NCBI GenBank assembly: GCA_002343395.1
Contig: DDSN01000008.1
Location: 1-5,936, forward strand
From: Hyphomonadaceae bacterium UBA2389
GTDB lineage: Bacteria > Pseudomonadota > Alphaproteobacteria > Caulobacterales > Aquidulcibacteraceae
Reading direction: 5' to 3'
DNA length: 5,936 bases
Position 1 is the stretch's first letter. Each line of letters opens with the position of its first letter. A model generated the notes under the pieces. It made no database searches and was not told the DNA's origin. It was given only the letters and a program-made list of their open reading frames with translations. A program made the translations under genes and the position numbers. This document shows, piece after piece, positions 1 to 5,864 of the stretch.

Positions 1-330
1 GCGGATCCACCACATCGCATAGGTAGCCAGTCGAAAACCCTTGTCGGGATCGAACTTCTTCACCGCTTGCATCAGGCCGACATTGCCCTCGGAAATCACT
101 TCGCCAATCGGCAAGCCGTAGCCGCGATAGCCCATCGCGATTTTCGCGACGAGCCGCAGATGGCTGGTGACGAGCTTGTGCGCGGCTTGGGTGTCGGCGT
201 GTTGCTGCCAGCGCTTGGCCAGCATGAACTCGTCTTCCTTCGTGAGCATCGGGAACTTGCGGATCTCGGCGAGATACCGCTGCAAACCTTGCTCGGGAGA
301 AAGCGCGATCGTGAGCGCGGTCGAAGCCAT
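1..330 (-). CDS. rpoH: RNA polymerase heat-shock sigma factor RpoH (sigma-32), N-terminal 110 residues, cut by window edge
   Basis: Cytoplasmic sigma factor that directs RNA polymerase to heat-shock (chaperone and protease) promoters. Only the first 110 codons are present; the frame is still open at base 1, and full-length alphaproteobacterial RpoH is usually about 290-300 residues. The visible part starts MASTALTIALSPEQGLQRYL. It carries the sigma region 1.2/2.1 helices (about 15-65, with HKLVTSHLRLVAKIA at 51-65) and region 2.2-2.4 (about 75-110, with EGNVGLMQAVKKFDPDKG and then FRLATYAMWWIR at 99-110). FRLATYAMWWIR separates RpoH from RpoD, which has FSTYATWWIR. The ATG at 330-328 is fixed by a strong Shine-Dalgarno AGGAAGGGG (complement of 337-345) six bases upstream. 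The gene lies downstream of rluD on the same strand but 282 bp away, so it probably has its own promoter (see 477-505). Identification is very secure; whether it is the main or a second RpoH paralogue cannot be told. Confidence 0.95.
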   Translation of the reverse strand, partial: MASTALTIALSPEQGLQRYLAEIRKFPMLTKEDEFMLAKRWQQHADTQAAHKLVTSHLRLVAKIAMGYRGYGLPIGEVISEGNVGLMQAVKKFDPDKGFRLATYAMWWIR

Positions 331-451
331 GTCATTCCCCTTCCTGGCCGTCGGCGAGGCCCGAGTTGCTCTTCAGTACGAACGAGCCGCCCGCGCGGTT
401 TCCCGACGCCGGCGTTCAATATAGGGAGCCGTTCAAGCCCCTGTCGTGGCG

Positions 452-487
452 CCCGTTAGGCATTTGTTAGCAAAAGAACATAACGGG
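452..487. repeat. Perfect 7-bp inverted repeat over the rpoH promoter candidate
   Basis: CCCGTTA at 452-458 and TAACGGG at 481-487 are exact reverse complements separated by 22 bases, giving a centre-to-centre distance of 29 bp. The right arm overlaps the last two bases of the proposed rpoH -10 box, and the left arm would lie just inside the transcript. This placement suits an operator bound by a dimeric regulator or, alternatively, a hairpin near the RNA 5' end. The repeat is seen directly; any regulatory role is inference. Two 7-bp arms at this distance can also arise by chance. Confidence 0.4.
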
Positions 488-505
488 AACTAACTGATTC
501 GTCCA
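477..505 (-). promoter_or_regulatory. Candidate rpoH promoter, TGGACG-N17-TATGTT
   Basis: On the minus strand, TGGACG (complement of 500-505) is followed after exactly 17 bases by TATGTT (complement of 477-482). The -35 box matches alphaproteobacterial TTGACG in five of six positions, and the -10 matches TATAAT in four of six. The extended -10, GTTATGT, also resembles the CYTATNT form described for RpoH-type promoters in alphaproteobacteria, so autoregulation is conceivable. The predicted start near 470 leaves a leader of about 140 nt before the rpoH ATG. A second -10-like TATATT (complement of 418-423) lies closer to the gene but has no good -35 box. Confidence 0.4.
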
Positions 506-506
506 G

Positions 507-568
507 CGAAACGAAAACAAGCCATAGAATCAGAGGGCGGAACGCCCTGAGATAGGCGCAAGCTATGG
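507..568 (-). terminator. Nested hairpin plus T-rich run downstream of rluD, possible terminator
   Basis: Read on the minus strand, an outer stem CCATAG/CTATGG (563-568 with 522-527) encloses a perfect inner hairpin AGGGCG-TTC-CGCCCT (543-548 with 534-539). Directly after the outer arm comes the T-rich CTTGTTTTCGTTTCG (521 down to 507). The structure starts 45 bases past the rluD stop and ends just before the proposed rpoH -35 box, where a terminator separating the two genes would be expected. The weak points are that the T-run is interrupted and that the stable inner stem lies about 13 bases from it. It could instead be a regulatory or RNA-stabilising structure. Confidence 0.4.
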
Positions 569-612
569 TGGGCGAGAGAGGGCGCGGACGCTCTTTTTGT
601 TCTTGTTTTGAG

Positions 613-1656
613 CTAGAGCCGTCGCAAGGCGGCGACCAGATCCGCCATGTCGCGCGGCAACGGGCTCTGAAACCTCAGCTCAATACCAGTGATCGGATGC
701 CTAAATCCGAGAACCGCCGCGTGCAGCGCTTGGCGGGAGAATGGCTCCACGGCCTCGGCGGCGGCCTCGGCATGAGGTCCCGCCGCCTTGAACGCGCGTT
801 GCTTGCCGTACAGCGGGTCGCCGATCAGCGGGCAGCCAAGGTGGGCGAGGTGGGCTCTGATTTGGTGCGTGCGGCCCGTGAATAGCCGGCACTCCACCAA
901 CGCCGCCGCGGGCGTGCCGACGCTCGCGCCTAGCGCTTGGCCGAAGGTTTCGATCGTCCAGTATTGCGTGATCGCGAGTTTGCCGGCGTCGCTGTCGGCG
1001 TTGCGAACGACGACGAATTTTCGCCGATCCTCGCTTGAACGCACGAGCCGATTTTCGATGCGCCCGCTGCGTTCACGCGGCGCGCCGCGCGTTACGGCAT
1101 AATAGACGCGCTCCAGATCGTGCTTTGCGAACAGCTTCGCCAACCCCTGATGCGCGGCGTCGTTTTTCGCCGCAACGACAAGGCCCGTCGTGTCCTTGTC
1201 GATGCGATGCACGATGCCGGGTCGCGCCACGCCGCCGATGCCTGAGAGCGAAGCGCCGCAATGCGCCAGCAAAGCGTTGACGAGCGTACCGGTCATGGAG
1301 CCCGGCGCCGGGTGAACGGCCATGCCAGCAGCCTTGTCGACGACGATCAGGTGTTCGTCCTCGAACACGATAGAAAGCGGCAGCGTTTCCGGGCGCGGCG
1401 ACGCAGGTTCGGGCGGCGGCAGCGTCAGCTCATAACGGGCGCCAGGCTTGGGCCGCTCCTTCGCCAGCATGACCGGCGCGCCGTCCACGGTCAGCTTTCC
1501 GGCTCCGATGAGGCCTTGAACGCGCGAACGGGAGATGTCCGGCCAGACCTGCGCCAGCCACGCATCGACGCGCTCGCCCGGGTCCGCCGGCGCGATTACG
1601 GCGCGGCGCTCGCCCGCGTCCCATTCATCTTCGTCCAGGGACATCGCGGGCTTCAT
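613..1656 (-). CDS. rluD: 23S rRNA pseudouridine synthase, RluD family
   Basis: Cytoplasmic enzyme that isomerises uridines to pseudouridine in 23S rRNA; E. coli RluD acts on helix 69 (U1911, U1915, U1917). The 347-residue protein has the family layout. An S4 RNA-binding domain spans about 28-75 (ERVDAWLAQVWPDISRSRVQ, then KLTVDG). The RluA-type catalytic domain spans about 95-335, with motif HRIDKDTTG at 150-158 giving catalytic Asp153, and the conserved GRTHQIRAHL at 261-270. GDPLYG at 279-284 is also typical. The acidic N-terminal extension (about 8-17) is slightly unusual. The ATG at 1656 has only a weak AAAGAG upstream; a second ATG at 1644 has none, so the first is preferred. The gene is divergent from phoD by 65 bp and precedes rpoH, an order common in alphaproteobacteria. 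RluC is the nearest alternative, but the length, S4 domain and rpoH linkage favour RluD. Confidence 0.93.
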   Translation of the reverse strand: MKPAMSLDEDEWDAGERRAVIAPADPGERVDAWLAQVWPDISRSRVQGLIGAGKLTVDGAPVMLAKERPKPGARYELTLPPPEPASPRPETLPLSIVFEDEHLIVVDKAAGMAVHPAPGSMTGTLVNALLAHCGASLSGIGGVARPGIVHRIDKDTTGLVVAAKNDAAHQGLAKLFAKHDLERVYYAVTRGAPRERSGRIENRLVRSSEDRRKFVVVRNADSDAGKLAITQYWTIETFGQALGASVGTPAAALVECRLFTGRTHQIRAHLAHLGCPLIGDPLYGKQRAFKAAGPHAEAAAEAVEPFSRQALHAAVLGFRHPITGIELRFQSPLPRDMADLVAALRRL

Positions 1657-1721
1657 AACTCTTTGCGGCGGCAGGGTGAGCGGCCATAGTAGGGCTGAAT
1701 TATGCGGCTGGGGAGAGTTTC

Positions 1722-3569
1722 ATGACACGCCTTTGGACGCGCCGCGGCGCACTGATCGCCGCGGGGAGCGGCGCCGCCGCCTGCAGCGGCGTGACTATCG
1801 AAACGCCGGCGTATTCGGGCGCCGTTGCGTTCAATCATGGCGTCGCTTCGGGCGATCCCGGCCGCGACCGCGTGGTGATCTGGACCCGCGTCTCGCCTGA
1901 GCAGCCCGGTCCTGTGCCGGTGCGTTGGATCGTGGCGCGCAATCGTGAGCTGACGGACGTCGTCAAGACCGGCGTTGTCGAGACCAGTGAAGCGCGCGAC
2001 TATACGGTCAAGGCTGACGTAACGGGTCTGCGCGCGGGCGCGCCGTATTTTTACGGTTTCCGCGCCGGCGCCGCGGAGAGTCCGGTTGGGCGGACGCGCA
2101 CGCTGCCGCGCGGTCGGGTCGACGCAATGAAGCTCGCGATCGTTTCGTGCGCGTCTTACCCGCATGGGTTCTTCAACGCCTACAAGGCCCTGAGCGAGCG
2201 CGATGATCTCGATGCGGTCGTGCATCTTGGCGATTACATCTACGAGTATGGTCTTTCAGGCTATGGCGGCGAAACCGCGATCCAGCTTGGCCGCGTGCCG
2301 TCGCCGGAAGTGGAATGCACGCGCCTTGAGGATTATCGCGCGCGGCATGCGCAGTACAAAACCCAAAGCGAACTCCAAGCCGCGCACGCCATGGCGCCGT
2401 GGATCGTCGTTTGGGACGATCACGAGACCGCGAACGATAGTTGGTCAACTGGCGCGGAAAACCACCAGCAGGAGGAAGGGCAATGGGCGGCCCGCAAGCA
2501 GGCCGCGCTGCAGGCTTATTATGAGTGGATGCCGATCCGCGAACCCGAGCCGGGGCGCGCGTTCGAGGCCATCAACCGTTCGTTCCAATTCGGCGATTTG
2601 TTTACGCTGATCATGTTGGAGACGCGGTTGCTGTCGCGCTCGCAGCAGCTCGACTACGCCGCCCAATTGCCGATCGAAATGCAGCGCTGGAACGTCGCTA
2701 ACCCCGCCGCGCCAGTCGCGCTGCGCGCGCAAGAGCCGGATGTTCCTCAAATGCAGCGGCTGCCGGCCATCTATGAGAGCGTCGGCGGAGAATTGCGTCC
2801 CGTGCTCGACTGGCGCCGGGCTCAGCGTCTCGTCGCCGATCCGCGCAATCTGCCGGACGGTTTCTTCATCGCGCCCGATCGCGCCGCGATCGACGCGCTG
2901 CTGAACGCGCCCGATCGCCAGCTCATGGGGGAAGCGCAGGAGCGCTGGTTCGCCGAGGAACTCGCGCATTCAAGGCAGACGCGAACTGCGTGGCAGATCA
3001 TCGGCAACCAGGTGTTGATGGCGCCGCTCGATGCGCCGGATTTGTCGACGACGCCGCCTGCTTTGGCGCAAGCCTTGGAGCGGCTGCGTCCCGGTGTGAC
3101 GCAGCTGCTGAAGCTGTCGCGGTTTCCGTTCCCGTTGAACACGGACGCTTGGGACGGATATCCCGCCGCGCGCAATCGCGTGCTTTCAGCGATCCGCGCG
3201 GCCGGCGCGAACGCCATCGTCGTGACCGGCGACACCCATACCGCGTGGGCGAATGAAATAGCGGACGCGCAAGGGCGCGTGGCGGTGGAGTTCGGCGCGA
3301 CGTCAATCACGTCGCCAAGCGATGCGGACTTCTTCACGCCGTTTGGCGTCGACTTCGCGGGAAGCGTGCGCGCGCGCAATCCGCACATCAAATGGACCGA
3401 TCCCAGCCATCGCGGCTTTCTGGTGCTTTCGCTAACGCGTGAGCAGGCCACGGCCGAGTTCTTCGCCGTCTCAACGATCATGTCGCAAGCCTACGACGTC
3501 ACGCGCACGGCGGCGTTCACGGTCGACGCCAGCGATGCGGGCGCTGGCGCGATCGCGGAAGCGCCTTAA
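1722..3569 (+). CDS. phoD: PhoD-family alkaline phosphatase/phosphodiesterase with Tat (lipoprotein) signal
   Basis: Exported metallophosphatase of the PhoD family, which hydrolyses phosphomonoesters and diesters using an Fe/Ca centre; 615 residues. The N-terminus has a twin-arginine motif, TRRGALI (6-12), then a short Ala/Gly-rich segment ending at Cys21 (AAAC-SG). This suggests Tat export with possible lipid attachment, though the lipobox lacks the usual Leu at -3. A PhoD N-terminal domain (about 35-130, FNHGVASGDP at 37-46) precedes the catalytic domain. Candidate metal or active-site residues are Cys143 (VSCASYPHG), Asp171 and Tyr174 (HLGDYIYE), Asp232-Asp233-His234-Glu235 (WDDHE), Asp504 and His506 (TGDTH), and His563-Arg564-Gly565. 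The start has GGGGAGAG four bases upstream of the ATG. At 615 aa it is longer than B. subtilis PhoD; much of the extra lies at about 300-400. No Pho box is obvious in the 65-bp gap to rluD, so phosphate control is not shown. Its stop overlaps the convergent small gene's stop. Confidence 0.92.
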   Translation: MTRLWTRRGALIAAGSGAAACSGVTIETPAYSGAVAFNHGVASGDPGRDRVVIWTRVSPEQPGPVPVRWIVARNRELTDVVKTGVVETSEARDYTVKADVTGLRAGAPYFYGFRAGAAESPVGRTRTLPRGRVDAMKLAIVSCASYPHGFFNAYKALSERDDLDAVVHLGDYIYEYGLSGYGGETAIQLGRVPSPEVECTRLEDYRARHAQYKTQSELQAAHAMAPWIVVWDDHETANDSWSTGAENHQQEEGQWAARKQAALQAYYEWMPIREPEPGRAFEAINRSFQFGDLFTLIMLETRLLSRSQQLDYAAQLPIEMQRWNVANPAAPVALRAQEPDVPQMQRLPAIYESVGGELRPVLDWRRAQRLVADPRNLPDGFFIAPDRAAIDALLNAPDRQLMGEAQERWFAEELAHSRQTRTAWQIIGNQVLMAPLDAPDLSTTPPALAQALERLRPGVTQLLKLSRFPFPLNTDAWDGYPAARNRVLSAIRAAGANAIVVTGDTHTAWANEIADAQGRVAVEFGATSITSPSDADFFTPFGVDFAGSVRARNPHIKWTDPSHRGFLVLSLTREQATAEFFAVSTIMSQAYDVTRTAAFTVDASDAGAGAIAEAP

Positions 3570-3733
3570 GCGGCCTTCGCCGAGGTCAAGCGCGGCGCGT
3601 CGAGACGCTCGTCACGCAACGTGCGCAAAAGCGTTTCGTGGACGAAGAGATTCGCGGCGTTGAGATCGCGGCCGGAATGCTGGGCGTAGCTGCGCAACGT
3701 GTCGGCGAGGGCGAGAAATTGCTCTGCTGTCAT
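3566..3733 (-). CDS. Small 55-residue protein resembling the start of sigma region 2; function unknown
   Basis: Starts MTAEQFLALADTLRSYAQ and continues with NLFVHETLLRTLRDE. I do not know this family by name. The segment from about 8 to 42 follows the pattern of ECF sigma region 2.1-2.2 and of the sigma-like domain of PhyR (L-R-x-YA ... A-x-x-LV-x-ETLLRAL). The protein stops before the promoter-recognition part and has no sigma region 4. Codon use supports a real gene: about 43 of 55 third positions are G or C. The ATG at 3733 is chosen because the frame further upstream runs into the 3' end of the oxidase gene and becomes Arg-rich. No good Shine-Dalgarno precedes it. The stop TAA overlaps the phoD stop at TTAA (3566-3569). 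It lies 65 bp downstream of the oxidase gene on the same strand and may be cotranscribed. It could be a decaying sigma gene, a sigma mimic, or an unrelated helical protein. Confidence 0.6.
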   Translation of the reverse strand: MTAEQFLALADTLRSYAQHSGRDLNAANLFVHETLLRTLRDERLDAPRLTSAKAA

Positions 3734-3759
3734 GTCCGCGCAGACTGGACTGATTTGGC

Positions 3760-3778
3760 GACAGAAGCTTGAACTGTC
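3760..3778. repeat. Short inverted repeat between the oxidase gene and the small gene
   Basis: GACAG (3760-3764) and CTGTC (3774-3778) are exact reverse complements around a 9-base centre, AAGCTTGAA, which itself contains an AAGCTT palindrome. It sits 27 bases upstream of the small gene's ATG and 21 bases past the oxidase stop. It might be an operator or a weak leader hairpin. There is no T-run next to it on the minus strand, so I do not call it a terminator. Five-base arms carry little weight. Confidence 0.2.
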
Positions 3779-3798
3779 TGTGACGCAATTGTGGTTGC

Positions 3799-4902
3799 TC
3801 AGGACTTCGCCGCGCCGAGTCTGTTCACGCCGGCGCGTTGATCGAGGCCGAAAGCCTCCAATTCCGGCGACGGCCTCTGGTCGATCCATTCCTCGGCGAG
3901 TTGCCCGAAAACGGGCGCGTACTTGAACCCATGCCCGGAGCACGCCGAAAACAGGAGAATGCGCTCGTGCGCCTTGCTCGGCGCGATCAGGAAGTGCTCA
4001 TCGGGCGTAACGGTGTAGAGGCAGCGCGCGAGCTTCACCGGGCTTGGGTCATGATCGGGTAGAAGCGATTTGACGTGCGCGGCGAGCGCCTCGACATCGC
4101 CGGCGTCGGGCTCGCGCACGTCGTCGGGATTGGCCGCGCCCCCGACGGCGTGAAGACCGAGCTTGTAGAGACCACGCGGCGCCGGCATGCCGTAGACGCC
4201 GTCTTCGTTGTCGACGCAGATCACCGGCGTCATGCGCGGCGTGTTGCATTGAAACCAGCCGAGCACGCGGCGCTTCACAGCGAGCCGCCCAGCGAACTCG
4301 GGCAAGAGCGCGCCGGCCCAGCTCCCAGCGGCGACGATGATGGCGTCGAACCCGCGCGCCTCGCCGTCGATGCGGATCGTCAGGCTTTCGATGGGCGCTT
4401 CGATGCGCCTGTTGAAGAAGAGACGCGCGCCCCATTGCGGCGCTTGACGCAGCAAAAAGGCGCGCGTGGCGTCGGCGGCGATGACGCCGCAATCCTCCTG
4501 CCGAAACACATCCCATTCGTAAGGCATGGCGATCGCGCCGCGCGTCAAGGGATGAATGGCATCGCCGCGCAGCAGCGCCGCGGGCTTGCGGCTAAGGCTT
4601 TGACACGCGGCGACGAACGGCGAGCCGCGCGGGCCGGCCATCAGCCCGCTGGTCCATTCGATGAGCGGCCGGCCCGCGAGCCCCTCCCAGTCGCGCCACA
4701 TCGCGCCGGCGCGGCGCGCCAAACTGACGTAGAGTTCTCCTTCGCCGGGCGTAAGGCGCATGATGCGCGTATCGCCGTGGGAGGAGCCGCGCTCGTGCAT
4801 CGCCTCGAACTGGTCGAAGCCGTAGACATCGTGCCCCGACAACGCCAAACGCGCGCAGATGCTCAATCCGGCGATGCCCAGTCCGACAACGGCGACTTTC
4901 AT
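3799..4902 (-). CDS. FAD-dependent amine/amino-acid oxidase, monomeric sarcosine oxidase / N-methyltryptophan oxidase type
   Basis: Flavoenzyme of the DAO superfamily, MSOX/SolA branch, predicted to oxidise an N-methyl or cyclic secondary amino acid with O2, releasing H2O2. Numbering is from the GTG two codons upstream (subtract 2 from the ATG). The Rossmann FAD motif GLGIAG is at 9-14. GSSHGDTRIMR at 41-51 matches the MSOX substrate and flavin segment, with Arg48 and Arg51. GSWAGALLP at 195-203 is a DAO flavin motif. Lys249 and His253 (LYKLGLH) match the MSOX oxygen-activating lysine and active-site histidine. CLYTVTPDEHF at 296-306 has Cys296, equivalent to the covalent-flavin cysteine, and Tyr298. 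SGHGFK at 324-329 ends in the conserved Lys. Length is close to the usual 370-390. All key residues are intact, so it should be an active oxidase. The substrate cannot be read: no sarcosine- or folate-pathway gene is adjacent. No signal peptide is seen, so it should be cytoplasmic. Confidence 0.85.
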   Translation of the reverse strand: MKVAVVGLGIAGLSICARLALSGHDVYGFDQFEAMHERGSSHGDTRIMRLTPGEGELYVSLARRAGAMWRDWEGLAGRPLIEWTSGLMAGPRGSPFVAACQSLSRKPAALLRGDAIHPLTRGAIAMPYEWDVFRQEDCGVIAADATRAFLLRQAPQWGARLFFNRRIEAPIESLTIRIDGEARGFDAIIVAAGSWAGALLPEFAGRLAVKRRVLGWFQCNTPRMTPVICVDNEDGVYGMPAPRGLYKLGLHAVGGAANPDDVREPDAGDVEALAAHVKSLLPDHDPSPVKLARCLYTVTPDEHFLIAPSKAHERILLFSACSGHGFKYAPVFGQLAEEWIDQRPSPELEAFGLDQRAGVNRLGAAKS

Positions 4903-4909
4903 GTCCACG

Positions 4910-4915
4910 CCATCT
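4910..4915 (-). promoter_or_regulatory. Ribosome binding site deciding the oxidase start
   Basis: AGATGG on the minus strand (complement of 4910-4915) lies seven bases before the ATG at 4902-4900 and matches AGGAGG in five of six positions. It is only one base from the alternative GTG at 4908, which is too close to serve that codon. The ATG start, giving MKVAVVGLG, also places the Rossmann strand at the very N-terminus, as is usual for this fold. Confidence 0.5.
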
Positions 4916-4959
4916 AAGCGGGATTACGCCGTTTGGGAAACGGGGTAGCTTTGCGGCGC

Positions 4960-5814
4960 ATGACATTACGAAGCCGGATCGAAAGCGCCCTGGCCGGGCT
5001 TGAGGCGCGCGCGCGTCCGTGGGCCGAGCGTTCGCCCTGGCAGCGGCGCGTTTGGGAGTTCGCGCTGTTCTGGGCGAAGCAAGCCTGGGCATGCCTGTTC
5101 GGCATCCTGATGTTGGCCTTGCTGTTCTCCACGCACATGCTGTGGCCGCATGACGCGCAGCTCGCGCGTTACGATTTCATGGTGCTGGCTTCGGTGGCGA
5201 TCCAGATCGCGCTCTTGGCGACCAAGCTTGAGCGCTGGGAAGAGGCGCTTGTGATCCTCATCTTTCACATCACCGGCACGGTGATGGAGATCTACAAGAT
5301 CGCGCACGGCTCGTGGTTCTACCCGGAGCCGAGCGTGCTACGGATCATGGGCGTGCCGCTGTTCTCCGGCTTCATGTACGCCAGCGTCGGATCTTACATC
5401 GCGCGCGCCACGCGCCTTTTCGCGATCCGCTACGAGCGCTATCCGCCGCTCTGGAGCACATGGCTTCTGGCGCTGCTCGCCTACATCAATTTCTTCAGCC
5501 ACCACTACGTCATCGACATCCGCCTCGGTCTTTTCGTGTTCTCGGCGTTGATCTTCTGGCGCACGCGGCTCTTCCACACCATCGACCGCAAGGAGCGGGC
5601 GATTCCGCTGCTGGCCGTGTTCGTCTTCGTCGCCTTCCTGATCTGGGGCGCGGAGAACATCGCCACCTTCGCCGTCGCTTGGATTTACCCCAGTCAGGCC
5701 GACGGCTGGCATCCGGTGCGCATCGAAAAGATGGGCGCATGGTATCTGCTGATGCTGCTGAGCTTCGTGCTGGTGAGCATGGTGCATAGGCCGGAACGGG
5801 CGGCGCACCGCTGA
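4960..5814 (+). CDS. DUF817-family multi-pass inner-membrane protein, function unknown
   Basis: I recognise the DUF817 family from GTVMEIYKIAHGSWFYPEPS (106-125), GVPLFSGFMYASVGSYIA (131-148) and AENIATFAVAWIYPSQADGW (231-250); its biochemical role is not known to me. The 284-residue protein has a charged, cytoplasm-like N-terminus (1-40, Arg-rich) and about eight hydrophobic segments near 42-60, 72-90, 96-113, 131-148, 164-180, 186-202, 214-240 and 258-276. Several polar residues sit within or beside these helices: His103, Glu110, Lys113, His181, His182, Asp186, Glu232 and Asn233. This suggests a buried active or binding site rather than a purely structural protein. The ATG at 4960 is preferred; an in-frame TTG at 4933 would add nine residues, but neither has a good Shine-Dalgarno. 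It is divergent from the oxidase gene across 57 bp, so the two could share control. The family call is strong; the function is open. Confidence 0.88.
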   Translation: MTLRSRIESALAGLEARARPWAERSPWQRRVWEFALFWAKQAWACLFGILMLALLFSTHMLWPHDAQLARYDFMVLASVAIQIALLATKLERWEEALVILIFHITGTVMEIYKIAHGSWFYPEPSVLRIMGVPLFSGFMYASVGSYIARATRLFAIRYERYPPLWSTWLLALLAYINFFSHHYVIDIRLGLFVFSALIFWRTRLFHTIDRKERAIPLLAVFVFVAFLIWGAENIATFAVAWIYPSQADGWHPVRIEKMGAWYLLMLLSFVLVSMVHRPERAAHR

Positions 5815-5829
5815 CGAAGATGGGCCGCC

Positions 5830-5864
5830 GAACGCGCGCGGCGTGTGTTCAGCGCGCGGGGTTC
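5830..5864. repeat. GC-rich imperfect stem-loop after the DUF817 gene
   Basis: GAAC-GCGCGC (5830-5839) can pair with GCGCGC (5852-5857) and GTTC (5861-5864), giving a 10-bp stem with a GGG bulge and a 12-base loop. It starts 16 bases past the DUF817 stop, so it may help end that transcript. No T-run follows on the plus strand, so an intrinsic terminator is not shown. CG-alternating sequence forms such pairs easily in GC-rich DNA. Confidence 0.3.

Noticed and set aside
96..419. Minus-strand open frame of 107 codons over the rpoH start and leader
   Set aside because: It is out of frame with rpoH, whose sequence is unmistakable, and its Ser/Arg-rich product matches nothing.
1657..1721. Divergent promoters or a Pho box between rluD and phoD
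   Set aside because: I looked for -35/-10 pairs and Pho-box-like direct repeats on both strands and found no convincing match; only the phoD Shine-Dalgarno is clear.
1653..2225. Minus-strand open frame of 190 codons opposite the phoD start
   Set aside because: It overlaps the well-supported phoD N-terminus and the rluD start, and its Arg-rich composition looks non-coding.
2822..3481. Minus-strand open frame of 219 codons inside phoD
   Set aside because: Antisense to the phoD catalytic domain; Ser/Ala/Arg-rich with no motif, typical of a shadow frame.
3734..3943. N-terminal extension of the small sigma-like protein (to 125 residues)
   Set aside because: The extra 70 residues overlap the oxidase 3' end and are Arg-rich and low-complexity. 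The protein-like part begins at the ATG at 3733.
4075..4917. Long plus-strand open frame (280 codons) opposite the oxidase gene
   Set aside because: It is fully antisense to a gene with clear family motifs. The translation is Arg/Ala/Asp-rich with no recognisable motif, as expected from GC-rich antisense frames.
4933..4959. TTG start adding nine residues to the DUF817 protein
   Set aside because: No ribosome site precedes it and the added residues resemble nothing in the family; the ATG at 4960 is simpler.
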